A stretch of 64,000 nt of DNA from Thermoanaerobaculales bacterium (GTDB taxonomy: Bacteria; Acidobacteriota; Thermoanaerobaculia; Thermoanaerobaculales; Sulfomarinibacteraceae). Made by a program: the position numbers and the translations under genes. Below the pieces are notes generated by a model that was given only the letters and a program-made list of their open reading frames with translations, ran no database searches and was not told the origin of the DNA. The stretch is from NCBI GenBank assembly GCA_035358815.1, contig DAOPQC010000001.1:642507-706506 (forward strand). The letters are read 5' to 3'. Of the stretch, positions 24,206-33,392 are shown piece by piece (position 1 is the first letter of the stretch; each line of letters starts with the position of its first letter).

Positions 24206-26953
24206 ATGCGACGAGACGTGATGCGAATGACAATCCTTATCGGCCTGGTGCTCGCCGTGGCCGCCACGGCAGCCGCCCAGGGCAGCGTGACCGGCAGCGT
24301 GCGGGGGACGGTCACCGACCCGGACGGCGCCGGGCTGCCGGGCGTGGCCGTGACCGCGTCGTCGGCGGTGCTGATCACCGGCCAGCAGACGACGGTCACC
24401 GACGAGGGCGGCAACTACCGCTTCCCCTCGCTGCCGCCCGGCAGCTACGTCATCGAGGCCAGCCTCGCCGGGATGAAGACGGCGCGGCAGGAGGGCGTCC
24501 GGGTCAGCCTCGGCCAGGCGCTGGCCGTGGACCTGGCGATGACGATGGCAGAGGTGGCCGGGGAGATCGTCGTCACCGGTGGTGCGCCCCTGGTGAGCGT
24601 GGTGGCGAACTCGGTGTCCACCAGCTTCGGTGACGACTTCCTGACCACCCAGCCGCTGCCCCGCAACTACTACAACATCATCCGCTCCGCGCCGGGCGTC
24701 AACATGGACTACTTCCAGTCCAGCGGCAGCGCGATGCTGGCCTACGGCGGCACCGAGGAGCGGCAAAACGCCTTCACCCTTGATGGCGTCAACGTCGCCG
24801 ACGCCGGCGCCGGCCAGCACTGGATCCTGCCGGCCATCCAGTGGTTCCAGGAGATCCAGGTCGGCGGACTGGGAGCGCCAGCAGAGTACGGCGGCTTCAC
24901 CGGCGGCATCATCAACGGCGTCACCAAGTCGGGCGGCAACGAGTTCCACGGCGAGGCGGAGGTCTACTACCAGCCGGCTTCGTGGACCGCCGACAACGAC
25001 CCGGAGACCGACAACGACGAGTTCAAGTTCTACGACGCCGCGCTCAGCATCGGCGGGCCGCTCGCCAAGGACAAGCTGTGGTACTTCACCTCGCTCGAGT
25101 ACTGGAACCAGGTGACCACGCCCTATGGCGCCACCGACACCTCGGACCGCAAGATTCCGCGCTTCCTGGGCAAGCTCACGCTGCAGGCGAGCGACGCAAC
25201 CCGCCTCATGGCCATGGTCGAGTATGAGGGGCTCGAGAACGAGCGCCGCGGCATCGCGTGGGACGTGCTGCCCGAGGCGTCATCGAAGCAGGATGCCCCC
25301 GGCTGGACCGTCGGCCTCAACTGGGAGTCGCTGGTCAACTCGAACAACTTCTTCAACGTCAAGGCGACCGGCTACGACGGCCGCGACGACTACCTGCCCT
25401 ACAACGGCCCCGACGTCCCGGCCCGCATCGACTACTACGACACCGAGGTCACGTGGAACAACGCGACGACCACCGAGCTGAACTACCGCCGCGTGCTCAC
25501 CCTCGACGGATCGTGGAGCCTGTTCAAGGATGGCTGGATCGCCCCTGAGGACTCGCACTCCTTCAAGTTCGGCGTGCTCTTCGAGCAAGCGAGGTCCTCC
25601 GACGTCTGGTTCCGCAACGGCGGCTTCACCTACTACGACGACTCGACGATGTGCGATTCGCTCGAGGCCTACTTTGCCGACCCCTCGTGCGCGGTCAGCA
25701 CCGACGCCTCCATCTACCGCGGCGACGGCGAGTACAACGCGCACCCCGAGTACTCCGGGCTCGCGCTGTTCGCGCAGGACTCGGTCCGGATCAAGCGGCT
25801 GACCATCAACCTCGGCCTGCGCTACGGCGCCTACGACGCCGGATGGCAGGACGGGCACGGCGACTCGTCCGTCTATGACGACGACTTCTTCGACCCGCGC
25901 GTCGGCTTCGTGTGGGACGTCTTCGGCAACGCGCGCACCGCCCTCAAGGCGCACTGGGGCCGCTACCACGAGAAGATGTTCACCTACATGTACGATCGCG
26001 AGCTGTCGGGGAACGCGGTCGTCCCGACCATGGACTGTTACTGGAGCGAGGACACCCAGGACTACACCGACTGCACCGAGCCGGTGGCCCAGATGGGGAC
26101 CATGGGCGAGACCGAGCACCCCTACGCCGACGAGCTCCTGCTCAGCCTCGAGCAGCAGCTCGGCAAGGAGATGGTGATCGGCGTCGACCTCATCGACCGC
26201 AGCTTCCGCAGCATCATGGCCATGATCAACACGAACGAGGACTACGAGCTGTGGTCCGCCCCCGGCAACCCGTTCGGCGGCGACCTGCCGGTCTGGAACC
26301 TGCTCTCGGAGCCCGAGTTCGTGCTCACCACCGACGCCGGCGGCTTCCGCGACTACCAGGCGGCGATCCTGCGCTTCGAGAAGCGCTACTCGCGCGGCTG
26401 GCAGCTGCAGACCTCGATCGTCTGGAGCGACATGGACGGCAACATCCTCAAGAACAACTCCTACGAGGCCGAGTGGTTGGACCGCAACGGCTTCATCAAC
26501 GCCGACGGGCAGATGGAGAAGTACAGCGAGTGGGAGTACAAGCTGTCCGGCTCGGTCGACCTGCCGCTCAACTTCCAGTTCGGCGGCCAGTACACCTTCC
26601 TCTCCGGCTGGTACTGGACGCCATACGCGCGGATCTACGAGCTCGACTACAACTCGTCGACCGGCAACTACATCTGGCTGACCCCGCGCGGCTCGCAGCA
26701 GCTGGATGACCGCAGCCTGCTCGACCTGCGCCTGGCGTGGAACGCGAGCCTCGGGCAGACGATGACCTTGACCGCCTCCCTCGAGTGCTTCAACGTCTTC
26801 AACTCGGACACCGTGCGGGAGGTCTCCGCCCGTTACGCGAACTACTACCCCTCGGAGGGCGCGGACGGCTGGTACCCGCGCAGCTCCTACGGCGATCCGA
26901 CCGACATCGAGTCGCCGCGCCAGATCCGGGCCGGTCTCCGGCTGTCGTTCTAG
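24206..26953 (+). CDS. TonB-dependent outer-membrane receptor with carboxypeptidase-regulatory N-domain (Oar-like)
   Basis: 915 residues. Signal peptide MRRDVMRMTILIGLVLAVAA..., cleaved near AAAQ (about 22). Residues 25-110 form a carboxypeptidase-regulatory-like beta domain (VRGTVTDPDGAGLPGVAVTA, NYRFPSLPPGSYVIEASLAG). The plug (about 120-235) includes EIVVTGGAPLV, then LPRNYYNIIRSAPGVN, the Gly-rich ERQNAFTLDGVNV and the segment EYGGFTGGIINGVTKSGGNE. The rest is a beta-barrel rich in aromatic girdle residues and ends ...RQIRAGLRLSF with a C-terminal Phe as needed by BAM. These Oar-like receptors are numerous in Acidobacteriota and take up oligomers, peptides or metal chelates. It heads the peptide-metabolism cluster, so peptides are an attractive substrate. 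GGAGGAG lies just before ATG 24206. Confidence 0.9.
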   Translation: MRRDVMRMTILIGLVLAVAATAAAQGSVTGSVRGTVTDPDGAGLPGVAVTASSAVLITGQQTTVTDEGGNYRFPSLPPGSYVIEASLAGMKTARQEGVRVSLGQALAVDLAMTMAEVAGEIVVTGGAPLVSVVANSVSTSFGDDFLTTQPLPRNYYNIIRSAPGVNMDYFQSSGSAMLAYGGTEERQNAFTLDGVNVADAGAGQHWILPAIQWFQEIQVGGLGAPAEYGGFTGGIINGVTKSGGNEFHGEAEVYYQPASWTADNDPETDNDEFKFYDAALSIGGPLAKDKLWYFTSLEYWNQVTTPYGATDTSDRKIPRFLGKLTLQASDATRLMAMVEYEGLENERRGIAWDVLPEASSKQDAPGWTVGLNWESLVNSNNFFNVKATGYDGRDDYLPYNGPDVPARIDYYDTEVTWNNATTTELNYRRVLTLDGSWSLFKDGWIAPEDSHSFKFGVLFEQARSSDVWFRNGGFTYYDDSTMCDSLEAYFADPSCAVSTDASIYRGDGEYNAHPEYSGLALFAQDSVRIKRLTINLGLRYGAYDAGWQDGHGDSSVYDDDFFDPRVGFVWDVFGNARTALKAHWGRYHEKMFTYMYDRELSGNAVVPTMDCYWSEDTQDYTDCTEPVAQMGTMGETEHPYADELLLSLEQQLGKEMVIGVDLIDRSFRSIMAMINTNEDYELWSAPGNPFGGDLPVWNLLSEPEFVLTTDAGGFRDYQAAILRFEKRYSRGWQLQTSIVWSDMDGNILKNNSYEAEWLDRNGFINADGQMEKYSEWEYKLSGSVDLPLNFQFGGQYTFLSGWYWTPYARIYELDYNSSTGNYIWLTPRGSQQLDDRSLLDLRLAWNASLGQTMTLTASLECFNVFNSDTVREVSARYANYYPSEGADGWYPRSSYGDPTDIESPRQIRAGLRLSF

Positions 26954-26973
26954 CGGCGAAGCGTTCGTGAGTC

Positions 26974-27003
26974 AGGGGCGGCCGGTTCTCGGCCGCCCCT
27001 TTT
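26974..27003 (+). terminator. Rho-independent terminator after the TonB receptor gene
   Basis: Perfect 10-base-pair stem AGGGGCGGCC / GGCCGCCCCT with a 7-base loop GGTTCTC, followed by TTT. It lies 21 bases after the receptor stop codon and before the cyanophycinase-like gene, so the receptor is probably a separate transcript. Confidence 0.85.
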
Positions 27004-27041
27004 CGTGAGCCCCGCTGCCGGACGAGAAGGGCGGTGCGACG

Positions 27042-27941
27042 ATGCGATCCACGCTCGGGTTCCTGACTTCGCTCGCGCTCGCTGCGCTGACCGCCGCCAG
27101 CGTCATGGCCGGTCCCCCGCCGAAGGGGCACCTCGTGCTGATCGGCGGCGGCGACAAGCCGGCCGACGCGATGGCGAAGTTCATCGAGCTCGCCGGCGGG
27201 CCGCAGGCGCCAATGGTGGCCATTCCGACCGCGTCCACGGACTCGGATGTGGGCTACTACTACACCGACCTGTTCCGGGAGCAGTACGGCTGCCCGAACG
27301 TGGTCACGCTCGACATCAAGAACCGGGCCGACGCGGCGCGGCCGGACTTCGTCGAGCGGGCGGCCGCGGCTGGGGGGATCTTCTTCGGCGGCGGCGACCA
27401 GGCCCTGATCACGCGGGCAATCCTCGACACCCCGGTCGGCGACGCGATCGCCGCGGCCTTCGCGCGCGGCGCGGTGGTCGGCGGCACCTCGGCCGGGACC
27501 GCCTGCCAGAGCCCGCTGATGATCACCGGCGAAGGCGACTTCACGGTCATCCGCGCCGGCAGCGTCGAGCTGTGGCGCGGCTTCGGCTTCTTCCGCGACG
27601 TCATCGTGGACCAGCACTTCATCGCCCGCCAGCGCTCCAACCGGCTGATCTCGGTGATCCTCGAGCACCCATGGCTGCTAGGCGTGGGCGTCGACGAGGA
27701 CACGGCGGTGTGGGTCCGCCCGGACGGGACCTTCCAGGTGCTCGGCGACCGATGCGTCATGGTGGTCGACGCCAACGGCGCGACGGTGAGCCGGCTGCCG
27801 GGCACGACCGGCCAGGAGGACCTGGGCGTGCACGACCTGAAGATCCACGTCGTGCTGCGCGGCGAGGTCTTCGACCTGAAGACCCGGACCGTTCTCGTCT
27901 CGGCGGCCGTCGAGTCCGGGGATAGAGATTCCGTTCGCTGA
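27042..27941 (+). CDS. Exported cyanophycinase-like serine peptidase (family S51)
   Basis: 299 residues with a signal peptide (MRSTLGFLTSLALAALTAAS... cleaved near VMAG, about residue 24). The fold matches S51 peptidases: GHLVLIGGGDKPADAM, then VAIPTASTDSDVGYYYTDLF, then GIFFGGGDQALITRAI, then the nucleophile elbow VVGGTSAGTACQSPLMITGE with the catalytic Ser in GTSAG, and VIVDQHFIARQRSNRLISVI with a conserved His. Cyanophycinase hydrolyses the beta-Asp-Arg isopeptide polymer to dipeptides; the exported form (CphE-like) would act on external polymer. Other S51 enzymes cleave alpha-aspartyl dipeptides, so an isopeptide or aspartyl substrate is likely but unproven. It is the first of a same-strand run of peptide-handling genes. 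The ATG start gives a standard signal peptide. Confidence 0.87.
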   Translation: MRSTLGFLTSLALAALTAASVMAGPPPKGHLVLIGGGDKPADAMAKFIELAGGPQAPMVAIPTASTDSDVGYYYTDLFREQYGCPNVVTLDIKNRADAARPDFVERAAAAGGIFFGGGDQALITRAILDTPVGDAIAAAFARGAVVGGTSAGTACQSPLMITGEGDFTVIRAGSVELWRGFGFFRDVIVDQHFIARQRSNRLISVILEHPWLLGVGVDEDTAVWVRPDGTFQVLGDRCVMVVDANGATVSRLPGTTGQEDLGVHDLKIHVVLRGEVFDLKTRTVLVSAAVESGDRDSVR

Positions 27942-27953
27942 CCTGGTCGTCCT

Positions 27954-28039
27954 GAAGTGGTCGAAGGACTCAAGATTTCGCTGATCTTGGGGTCGAAGTG
28001 GTCATGAAGGTCCAAGATCGTACCGATTTTGGGTCGAAA
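27954..28039. repeat. Short direct and inverted repeats in an AT-richer spacer
   Basis: Two near-copies of GAAGTGGTC(AT)GAAGGxCxAAGAT at 27954-27976 and 27995-28017, then CCAAGATCG-TAC-CGATTTTGG (28012-28032), an inverted repeat with one mismatch. The region is markedly less GC-rich than its flanks. It could carry a terminator or regulatory hairpin between the cyanophycinase-like and M20 genes; no gene is seen from 27942 to 28214. Confidence 0.4.
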
Positions 28040-28214
28040 TCGCCCGCATGTGGTCTGATGGTGAATAATCGGTCGGAGCCGTGAGCCGCCTGATTGGCAT
28101 TGCTGCCGAGACCCCGGGCCGCTCCGCGGCCGGCGGCGCGCCAGGCTGGGTGGGAGGGTGGCCGCGGCCGGCGCCGTGGAGCGGCGGTGTAGACTCGCGC
28201 CGCCAGGAGGAGAG

Positions 28215-29423
28215 ATGACGGCAGAACGTGAGTCGCTTCCCGGAGAGCTCTCCGGGCGGGCGCGGCAGCTCCTGCTCGAGCTGTGCGCGCTGTCATCGCC
28301 CAGCGGCGATGCGGATGGTGTGGGAGCGATGGCGGCCCGGCTTCACACCGAGCTCGGCCGCCGCGGGCTCGCCTGCGAGATCGAGCGGCTGCGCGGTTCG
28401 GACGGCGAACTGCATCCGGTCCTGCTGGCCCGCGGCCCGGGCGGAGCCGATCGCCACTTGCTGCTCGTCGGACACATGGACACGGTGCTGCCGGCGATCC
28501 CGCCGCGTCTGAACGGCGATCGCCTCGAGGCGACCGGCGCCCTCGACATGAAGGGCGGTCTGGCGATGCTCCTCGGCGCGCTCGACCTGATGGCCGCGAG
28601 GGGCGATCGCGTGCCGGACGGTCTGGTGCTCGTGGCGGTGCCCGACGAGGAGGCGAGCGGCCTGATCTCGGAGCAGGTGGTCCGCCGCTGGAGCGAGGGC
28701 GCGAGGGCGGTGCTCGTGCTGGAGCCCGGCGAGGCGCGCGGGGACCGTGAGACCTTGGTGGCGGGCCGGCGCGGCCTCACCGAGTGGCAGCTCCAGGTGG
28801 TCGGCCGGGCGTCCCACTCCGGCCTCGCCTACTGGGCCGGCCGCTCGGCCCTGGCCGCCGCGGCCGACTGGTGCCTGAGGGCGCAGCGGATGTCCGTCCC
28901 GGGCCCCGGCCGGACCGTCAACGTCGGCCGGCTGGTCGCGGGCACGGCCGACTTTGTCGACCGCCTCGGCGAAAGCCACGAGCTGCTCGGCAGCTCCGGC
29001 CAGCGCAACGTGATCGCTGACCGGGCGGTGGCCGACGGCGAGCTCCGCTACCTCTCATCCGCCGAGGGCATCGCCGCCATGGGGGAGCTGGCCGACCTCG
29101 CCCGGCGGGTCGCGGCCGAGCACGAGGTCGAGGCGACGCTGACCACCGGCGCGACGGTGCCGCCGGTCGACCCGCACGGCCCCGGCGAGGCGCTGGTCCG
29201 CCGCGCGGTCGAGCTGGCGGCTGCGCGCGGCTTCCGCCTCGAGGTCGAAACGGACCGCGGCGGGGTCTCCTTCCCGAACTACCTGGCCGACCCTGCGGGC
29301 GTGGCGGTGGTGGACGGCCTGGGGCCGGTCGGCAACGGGATGCACACCCGCGACGAGTGGCTCGACCTGCGCTCGCTCGACCGCCGGATCGTACTGCTGG
29401 CAGACCTCCTCGCCACCTTGTGA
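28215..29423 (+). CDS. M20-family metallopeptidase (glutamate carboxypeptidase-like)
   Basis: 402-residue cytoplasmic di-zinc peptidase. Zinc ligands are visible in LLVGHMDTVLP (H87, with D89), TGALDMKGGLAMLL (D111) and the catalytic Glu-Glu in VAVPDEEASG (E145/E146); the dimerisation insert includes QLQVVGRASHSGLAYWAGRS with the conserved His, and the last ligand is in GNGMHTRDEWLDLRSL. This is the carboxypeptidase G2/ArgE/DapE superfamily, most like CPG2-type enzymes that release glutamate or other amino acids from N-acyl or peptide conjugates. No signal peptide, so it acts after uptake. AGGAGGAG directly precedes ATG 28215. It is followed on the same strand by a transporter and further hydrolases. 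Confidence 0.9.
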   Translation: MTAERESLPGELSGRARQLLLELCALSSPSGDADGVGAMAARLHTELGRRGLACEIERLRGSDGELHPVLLARGPGGADRHLLLVGHMDTVLPAIPPRLNGDRLEATGALDMKGGLAMLLGALDLMAARGDRVPDGLVLVAVPDEEASGLISEQVVRRWSEGARAVLVLEPGEARGDRETLVAGRRGLTEWQLQVVGRASHSGLAYWAGRSALAAAADWCLRAQRMSVPGPGRTVNVGRLVAGTADFVDRLGESHELLGSSGQRNVIADRAVADGELRYLSSAEGIAAMGELADLARRVAAEHEVEATLTTGATVPPVDPHGPGEALVRRAVELAAARGFRLEVETDRGGVSFPNYLADPAGVAVVDGLGPVGNGMHTRDEWLDLRSLDRRIVLLADLLATL

Positions 29424-29556
29424 TGCCCTGCCCGCGGCGCGGGGTTGCCGGTGGGCTGCCGGCTCCCCTATGATCGGCCGCACTCCGGCGCTCCCGTGAG
29501 GCCGTCCCGGCGCCGGCCGGTCCGAGCGCTCGTTACAGTCAGGGAGGCTCCAGCCG

Positions 29557-30969
29557 ATGGCCGACGCCGCGACCCAGCGCACCTTCCGCATGCCCCACAC
29601 CCTGGTGATCGTGGCCGGCCTGATCGTGCTCGTGCTCGTGCTGTCGTGGGTGGTCCCGTCGGGCACCTACGAGCGCGCTGACCGCGACGGGCGGCAGGTG
29701 ACGGTTCCCGGCACCTACCAGCAGGTCGACAAGGTCTACCTCGGCCCGCAATGGCTGATGATCGCGCCCATCCGCGGCTTCCTCGACGGCGCCCTGATCA
29801 TCGCCTTCCTGCTCATGATCGGCGGCGTGTTCGGCGTGGTCCAGGCCACCGGCACCATCGAGTTCGCGATCCGGCGCATCACGGCGGGGCTGACCGCGCG
29901 GCCGGCGCTCGAGCGGCTGATGATCCCGGTCCTGATGATCGTGTTCTCGCTCGGCGGCTCGGTCTTCGGCATGGCCGAGGAGGTCATTCCGTTCGTCCTG
30001 ATCTTCGTGCCGCTCGCGCTGTCGCTGGGCTACGACTCGATCGTCGGCACCTCGATCCCGTTCCTCGGCGCCGCGTCCGGCTTCGCCGCCGCCTTCTTCA
30101 ACCCGTTCACCGTCGGCGTCGCCCAGGGCCTGGTCGGTCTTCCGCTCTACTCCGGCCTCGGCTACCGGGTGCTGACCTGGCTCATCGGCACCACCGTGAT
30201 CATCGCCTGGGTCATGGTCTATGCCGCGCGCGTCAAGCGCCGGCCAGAGCTGAGCCCGGTCTACGAGCTCGACCGCGCCCGCGACCTCTCCGCGCTCAGG
30301 CCGACGCACGAGGTCGAGCCGTGGACCGGCCGCCGGATCGCGGTGATCGCGATCTTCCTCCTCAGCATGGTCGCCCTGGTCTGGGGGATCCTCGACCAGA
30401 AGTGGTTCATCGAGGAGATCGCCGCGCTGTTCCTGGCCATGGGCCTGCTGATGGGGGCGGTCGCCGGGCTGCGGCCGAGCGCGATGGCCTCGAGCTTCGT
30501 GTCCGGGGCCAAAGACATGGTCACGGTCAGCCTGATCATCGCCTGCGGCCGGGCGCTGTTGATCATCGCCCGTGAGGGCCTGGTGCTCGACACCATCCTG
30601 TTCGCGAGCTCGGGCCTGATCGGCGGGCTGCCCGGGGTGATGGCCGCCCAGGTGATGTTCGTCGTCCAGTCGGTGATCAACTTCTTCATCCACTCCGGCA
30701 CCGCCCAGGCCGCCCTGACCATGCCGATCATGGCGCCGCTCGCCGACCTGATCGGGTTGACCCGGCAGACCACGGTCTACGCCTTCCAGCTCTGCGAGTT
30801 CATCAACCCGATCCTGCCGACCTCGGCCGTCACCATGGGCGTGCTCGGCATGGCGAAGATCCCGTGGGAGACCTGGGCCCGCTGGTTCCTGCCGCTGATG
30901 CTGATCCTGGTCGCGCTGAGCCTGGTGCTGCTGGTGCCCCCGGTTGTAGTCCACTGGGGTCCGTTCTGA
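29557..30969 (+). CDS. YfcC/DcuC-type C4-dicarboxylate-like or amino-acid carrier
   Basis: 470-residue integral membrane protein with about 12 hydrophobic segments: HTLVIVAGLIVLVLVLSWVV first, then LIIAFLLMIGGVFGVVQATG, PVLMIVFSLGGSVFGMAEEV, PFLGAASGFAAAFFNPFTVG and so on. The order MGGVFG..TG, SVFGMAEEVIPF and the repeat-type re-entrant motif GSxFGMAEE / AAFFNPF are those of the YfcC family (Ion Transporter superfamily, related to DcuC and ArgD/ornithine carriers). Substrates are C4-dicarboxylates, basic amino acids or peptides in different members. Its position between an M20 peptidase and a lipoprotein amidohydrolase suggests that it imports the peptide or N-acyl amino acid that they use. 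GGGAGG stands nine bases before the ATG. Confidence 0.87.
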   Translation: MADAATQRTFRMPHTLVIVAGLIVLVLVLSWVVPSGTYERADRDGRQVTVPGTYQQVDKVYLGPQWLMIAPIRGFLDGALIIAFLLMIGGVFGVVQATGTIEFAIRRITAGLTARPALERLMIPVLMIVFSLGGSVFGMAEEVIPFVLIFVPLALSLGYDSIVGTSIPFLGAASGFAAAFFNPFTVGVAQGLVGLPLYSGLGYRVLTWLIGTTVIIAWVMVYAARVKRRPELSPVYELDRARDLSALRPTHEVEPWTGRRIAVIAIFLLSMVALVWGILDQKWFIEEIAALFLAMGLLMGAVAGLRPSAMASSFVSGAKDMVTVSLIIACGRALLIIAREGLVLDTILFASSGLIGGLPGVMAAQVMFVVQSVINFFIHSGTAQAALTMPIMAPLADLIGLTRQTTVYAFQLCEFINPILPTSAVTMGVLGMAKIPWETWARWFLPLMLILVALSLVLLVPPVVVHWGPF

Positions 30970-30992
30970 TGCGACGGTCGGGAGGCCCGCGG

Positions 30993-31871
30993 ATGAGATT
31001 CACCGCCATCACACGCGCCGCGGTCGCCGCGCTCGCATTCACTGCTGCCGGATGCGCGTCCTCGGCAGCCCTTCAGCCGGAGGCGGCCCCGGACGTCCCG
31101 CTCGCGGTCATCGATGCGCACCTGCACACCAACTTCGACGACCGGTTCGATCCCGACAGCAAGGTGATGGACAGCCGCGACGGCCTCGCCGAGGAGATGA
31201 GGCAGAACCACGTCGTCGGCGCCGTCTCCATGGATCATCAGGACGACGCGTGGGCCGACCTCGGCGACCTGCACATCGTGCACTGCGTTGGCCTCGAAGC
31301 GGTCGTGGACGAGAGCAAGCTCGAGGCCGACCTCGCCTCCGGCCGCTACCGGTGCATCAAGATCTACCTCGGCTACGTCCACCAGTACGCCTACGACCCG
31401 GCTTACGAGGCGGCCTACCGCCTCGCCGAGAAGTTCGGCGTGCCGGTCGTCTTCCACACCGGCGACACCGACTCGGCGAAGGCCAAGCTGAAGTACGCCG
31501 ACCCGCTGACGATCGACGAGGTCGCGGTCGACCACCCCAGCGTGACCTTCGTGCTCGCGCACGCCGGCAACCCGTGGATCCAGTCGGCGGCCGAGGTCGC
31601 CTACAAGAACCCGAACGTCGTCATCGACGGCTCCGCGTTCCTGATCGGCGACCTGGCGTCGGTTCCCACGGCAATCGTCGACACCCAGCTCGTCGCGCCG
31701 GTGCGCTGGATCTTCGACTACGTCGCCGACCCGGCCAAGCTGATGTTCGGGACCGACTGGCCGCTGGTGCGGATCGAGCCCTACCTGCGGGCGTTCGCGG
31801 AAGCCATCCCGCGCGAGCACTGGCAGGCGGTGTTCCACGACAACGCGGCCCGCGTGTACGGCTTCAGATGA
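30993..31871 (+). CDS. Amidohydrolase-2 family lipoprotein
   Basis: 292 residues. The signal MRFTAITRAAVAALAFTAAG ends at a lipobox AAGC (Cys 21), so it is a membrane-anchored periplasmic protein. The mature protein is a TIM-barrel amidohydrolase: first metal motif VIDAHLHTNFDD (HxH), then RCIKIYLGYVHQY, VVFHTGDTDS, FVLAHAGNP and the final FGTDWPLVRIEPYL with the catalytic Asp, typical of PF04909 (decarboxylase/hydrolase subgroup). It hydrolyses or decarboxylates an aromatic acid, lactone or amide; exact substrate is unknown. ATG 30993 has GGGAGG seven bases upstream and starts 23 bases after the carrier gene, so they are co-transcribed. Confidence 0.85.
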   Translation: MRFTAITRAAVAALAFTAAGCASSAALQPEAAPDVPLAVIDAHLHTNFDDRFDPDSKVMDSRDGLAEEMRQNHVVGAVSMDHQDDAWADLGDLHIVHCVGLEAVVDESKLEADLASGRYRCIKIYLGYVHQYAYDPAYEAAYRLAEKFGVPVVFHTGDTDSAKAKLKYADPLTIDEVAVDHPSVTFVLAHAGNPWIQSAAEVAYKNPNVVIDGSAFLIGDLASVPTAIVDTQLVAPVRWIFDYVADPAKLMFGTDWPLVRIEPYLRAFAEAIPREHWQAVFHDNAARVYGFR

Positions 31872-31885
31872 GGGGATCCACTGCG

Positions 31886-33382
31886 ATGCGAATGCGCTTC
31901 CTGTTCGCTGCCGCCGTCGTGGTCGGCGCCGCCCTGGTGGCCGCACCAATCATCGCCGCGGGCTTCAGCCTCCCCGACGATCACCGCACCCTGACGAGGA
32001 CGACCTCGTTCGCCGAGATGGAGGCGTTCCTCCACTCGGTCGAGGGCGCGGACGGCGTCACCCTCTCGATCGAGGGCAGGAGCAGCGCCGGCCGTCCGCT
32101 CTACGTCGTGCACCTGACCGGTGCCGGCGAGCGGCCGTGGCGGATCCTGCTCTACGCCCAGCAGCACGGCGACGAGGTCTCGGGCAAGGACGCCCTGCTC
32201 TACCTGGTGCGGGACATCGCCCGCGACCCCGGCCTGCTGCCCGCGGACGTCGACCTCTGGGTGATGCCGATGGTCAACCCGGACGGCGCCGAGGCAAACA
32301 CCCGGGAGGGCTCGACTGGCGCCGACCTCAACCGCGATCACATCTCTCTCGAGCAGCCCGAGACCCAGGCCCTCCACCGGCTGGCCCGGCGCCTGCGGCC
32401 GGCGGTGGCGGTGGACTGCCACGAGTTCGGGCGCGACAGCGAGAGCTGGCTCCAGCGGGGCTGGTTGAAGTGGCCCGACATCACCATGGACTCGCTCAAC
32501 AACCCGCTCTTCGACCCGGCGGTGCGCGGGGCGGCGCTGCGCTTCCTCGGCACCGCGGCCGACGCCGAGGCGCGGGCCGACCACCCCTTCCTGCGCTACT
32601 GGGTCGGCGGCGTGCCGCCGGACGAGGAGCAGCGCCACTCGGCGCCCGACATCGACGGCGGGCTCAACGCTCTCGGCATGTACGGCGGGCAGTCTTACAT
32701 CATCGAGGCGGCGGCGCAGCATGCCGTGGAGGGGCAGCGCGATCGCGACCTCGGCAACCGGGTGGACGCCTACCTGGTGCTGCTGCGCGCCATCCTCCAG
32801 GGCGACGGCAGCCGCGCCGAGGACCTGGCCGCGATCGAGGCTGCGAGGCGGCGGCCGCTGCCGGCCTTCCTGCCGACCAACTACCTGTGGGTCAACCCCG
32901 ACACCGAGGTGACTGAGTTCCCGGTAATCGAGGCCGCCACCGGCAGCGTCCTGAAGGTCCCGACCGCGAACCTGATGACGACCATGGCGGTCAAGCGGAC
33001 CGTGCCGACCCCGCGCGGCTACGCGATCACCGCCCCGGCGGCGCCGCAGATCCGGCAGCTGCTCGAGCGGCACGGCATTCCGTTCGAGGAGCTTGCGGCG
33101 GCGCGGACGTTCGAGGCCGAGACCTGCACGCTCGCGCGCGTCGAGGAGGAGTTCGACGAGCTCTACAGCCGCTACGAGGGCCGCCAGATCGTGACCAGGG
33201 GCGCGGCGGCACCGGTCGAGCTTCCCGCCGGCAGCCTGTGGGTCGCCCTCGAGGGCGAGCCGGCGCTGCGCGCCGTCCTCGTGCTCGAGCCGGCGCAGCT
33301 CTATGGCCTGTACCAGTACCCGACCTACCGCGCGCTGGTGGGCGCCGACGGCACCCTGCCGGTGCTGCGCGTCGTCCGCTGA
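31886..33382 (+). CDS. Exported M14 zinc carboxypeptidase
   Basis: 498 residues with a signal peptide (MRMRFLFAAAVVVGAALVAA..., cleaved near IIAAG, about 26). Zinc ligands are visible in AQQHGDEVSGKDALL (H94, E97) and AVDCHEFGRD (H179), with NPDGAEANTREGSTGADLNRDH as the substrate-binding stretch containing Asn-Arg, and a probable catalytic Glu in SYIIEAAAQH. The domain covers about 40-330; the remaining 170 residues form an additional beta-rich part (VNPDTEVTEFPVIEAATGSV, QIVTRGAAAPVELPAGSLWV). Expected role: removes C-terminal residues or processes isopeptide-linked amino acids in the periplasm. The ATG at 31868 overlaps the upstream stop (ATGA); I prefer ATG 31886 as the signal peptide is then typical. 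Same operon as its neighbours. Confidence 0.88.
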   Translation: MRMRFLFAAAVVVGAALVAAPIIAAGFSLPDDHRTLTRTTSFAEMEAFLHSVEGADGVTLSIEGRSSAGRPLYVVHLTGAGERPWRILLYAQQHGDEVSGKDALLYLVRDIARDPGLLPADVDLWVMPMVNPDGAEANTREGSTGADLNRDHISLEQPETQALHRLARRLRPAVAVDCHEFGRDSESWLQRGWLKWPDITMDSLNNPLFDPAVRGAALRFLGTAADAEARADHPFLRYWVGGVPPDEEQRHSAPDIDGGLNALGMYGGQSYIIEAAAQHAVEGQRDRDLGNRVDAYLVLLRAILQGDGSRAEDLAAIEAARRRPLPAFLPTNYLWVNPDTEVTEFPVIEAATGSVLKVPTANLMTTMAVKRTVPTPRGYAITAPAAPQIRQLLERHGIPFEELAAARTFEAETCTLARVEEEFDELYSRYEGRQIVTRGAAAPVELPAGSLWVALEGEPALRAVLVLEPAQLYGLYQYPTYRALVGADGTLPVLRVVR

Positions 33383-33392
33383 GGAGGGCGCC

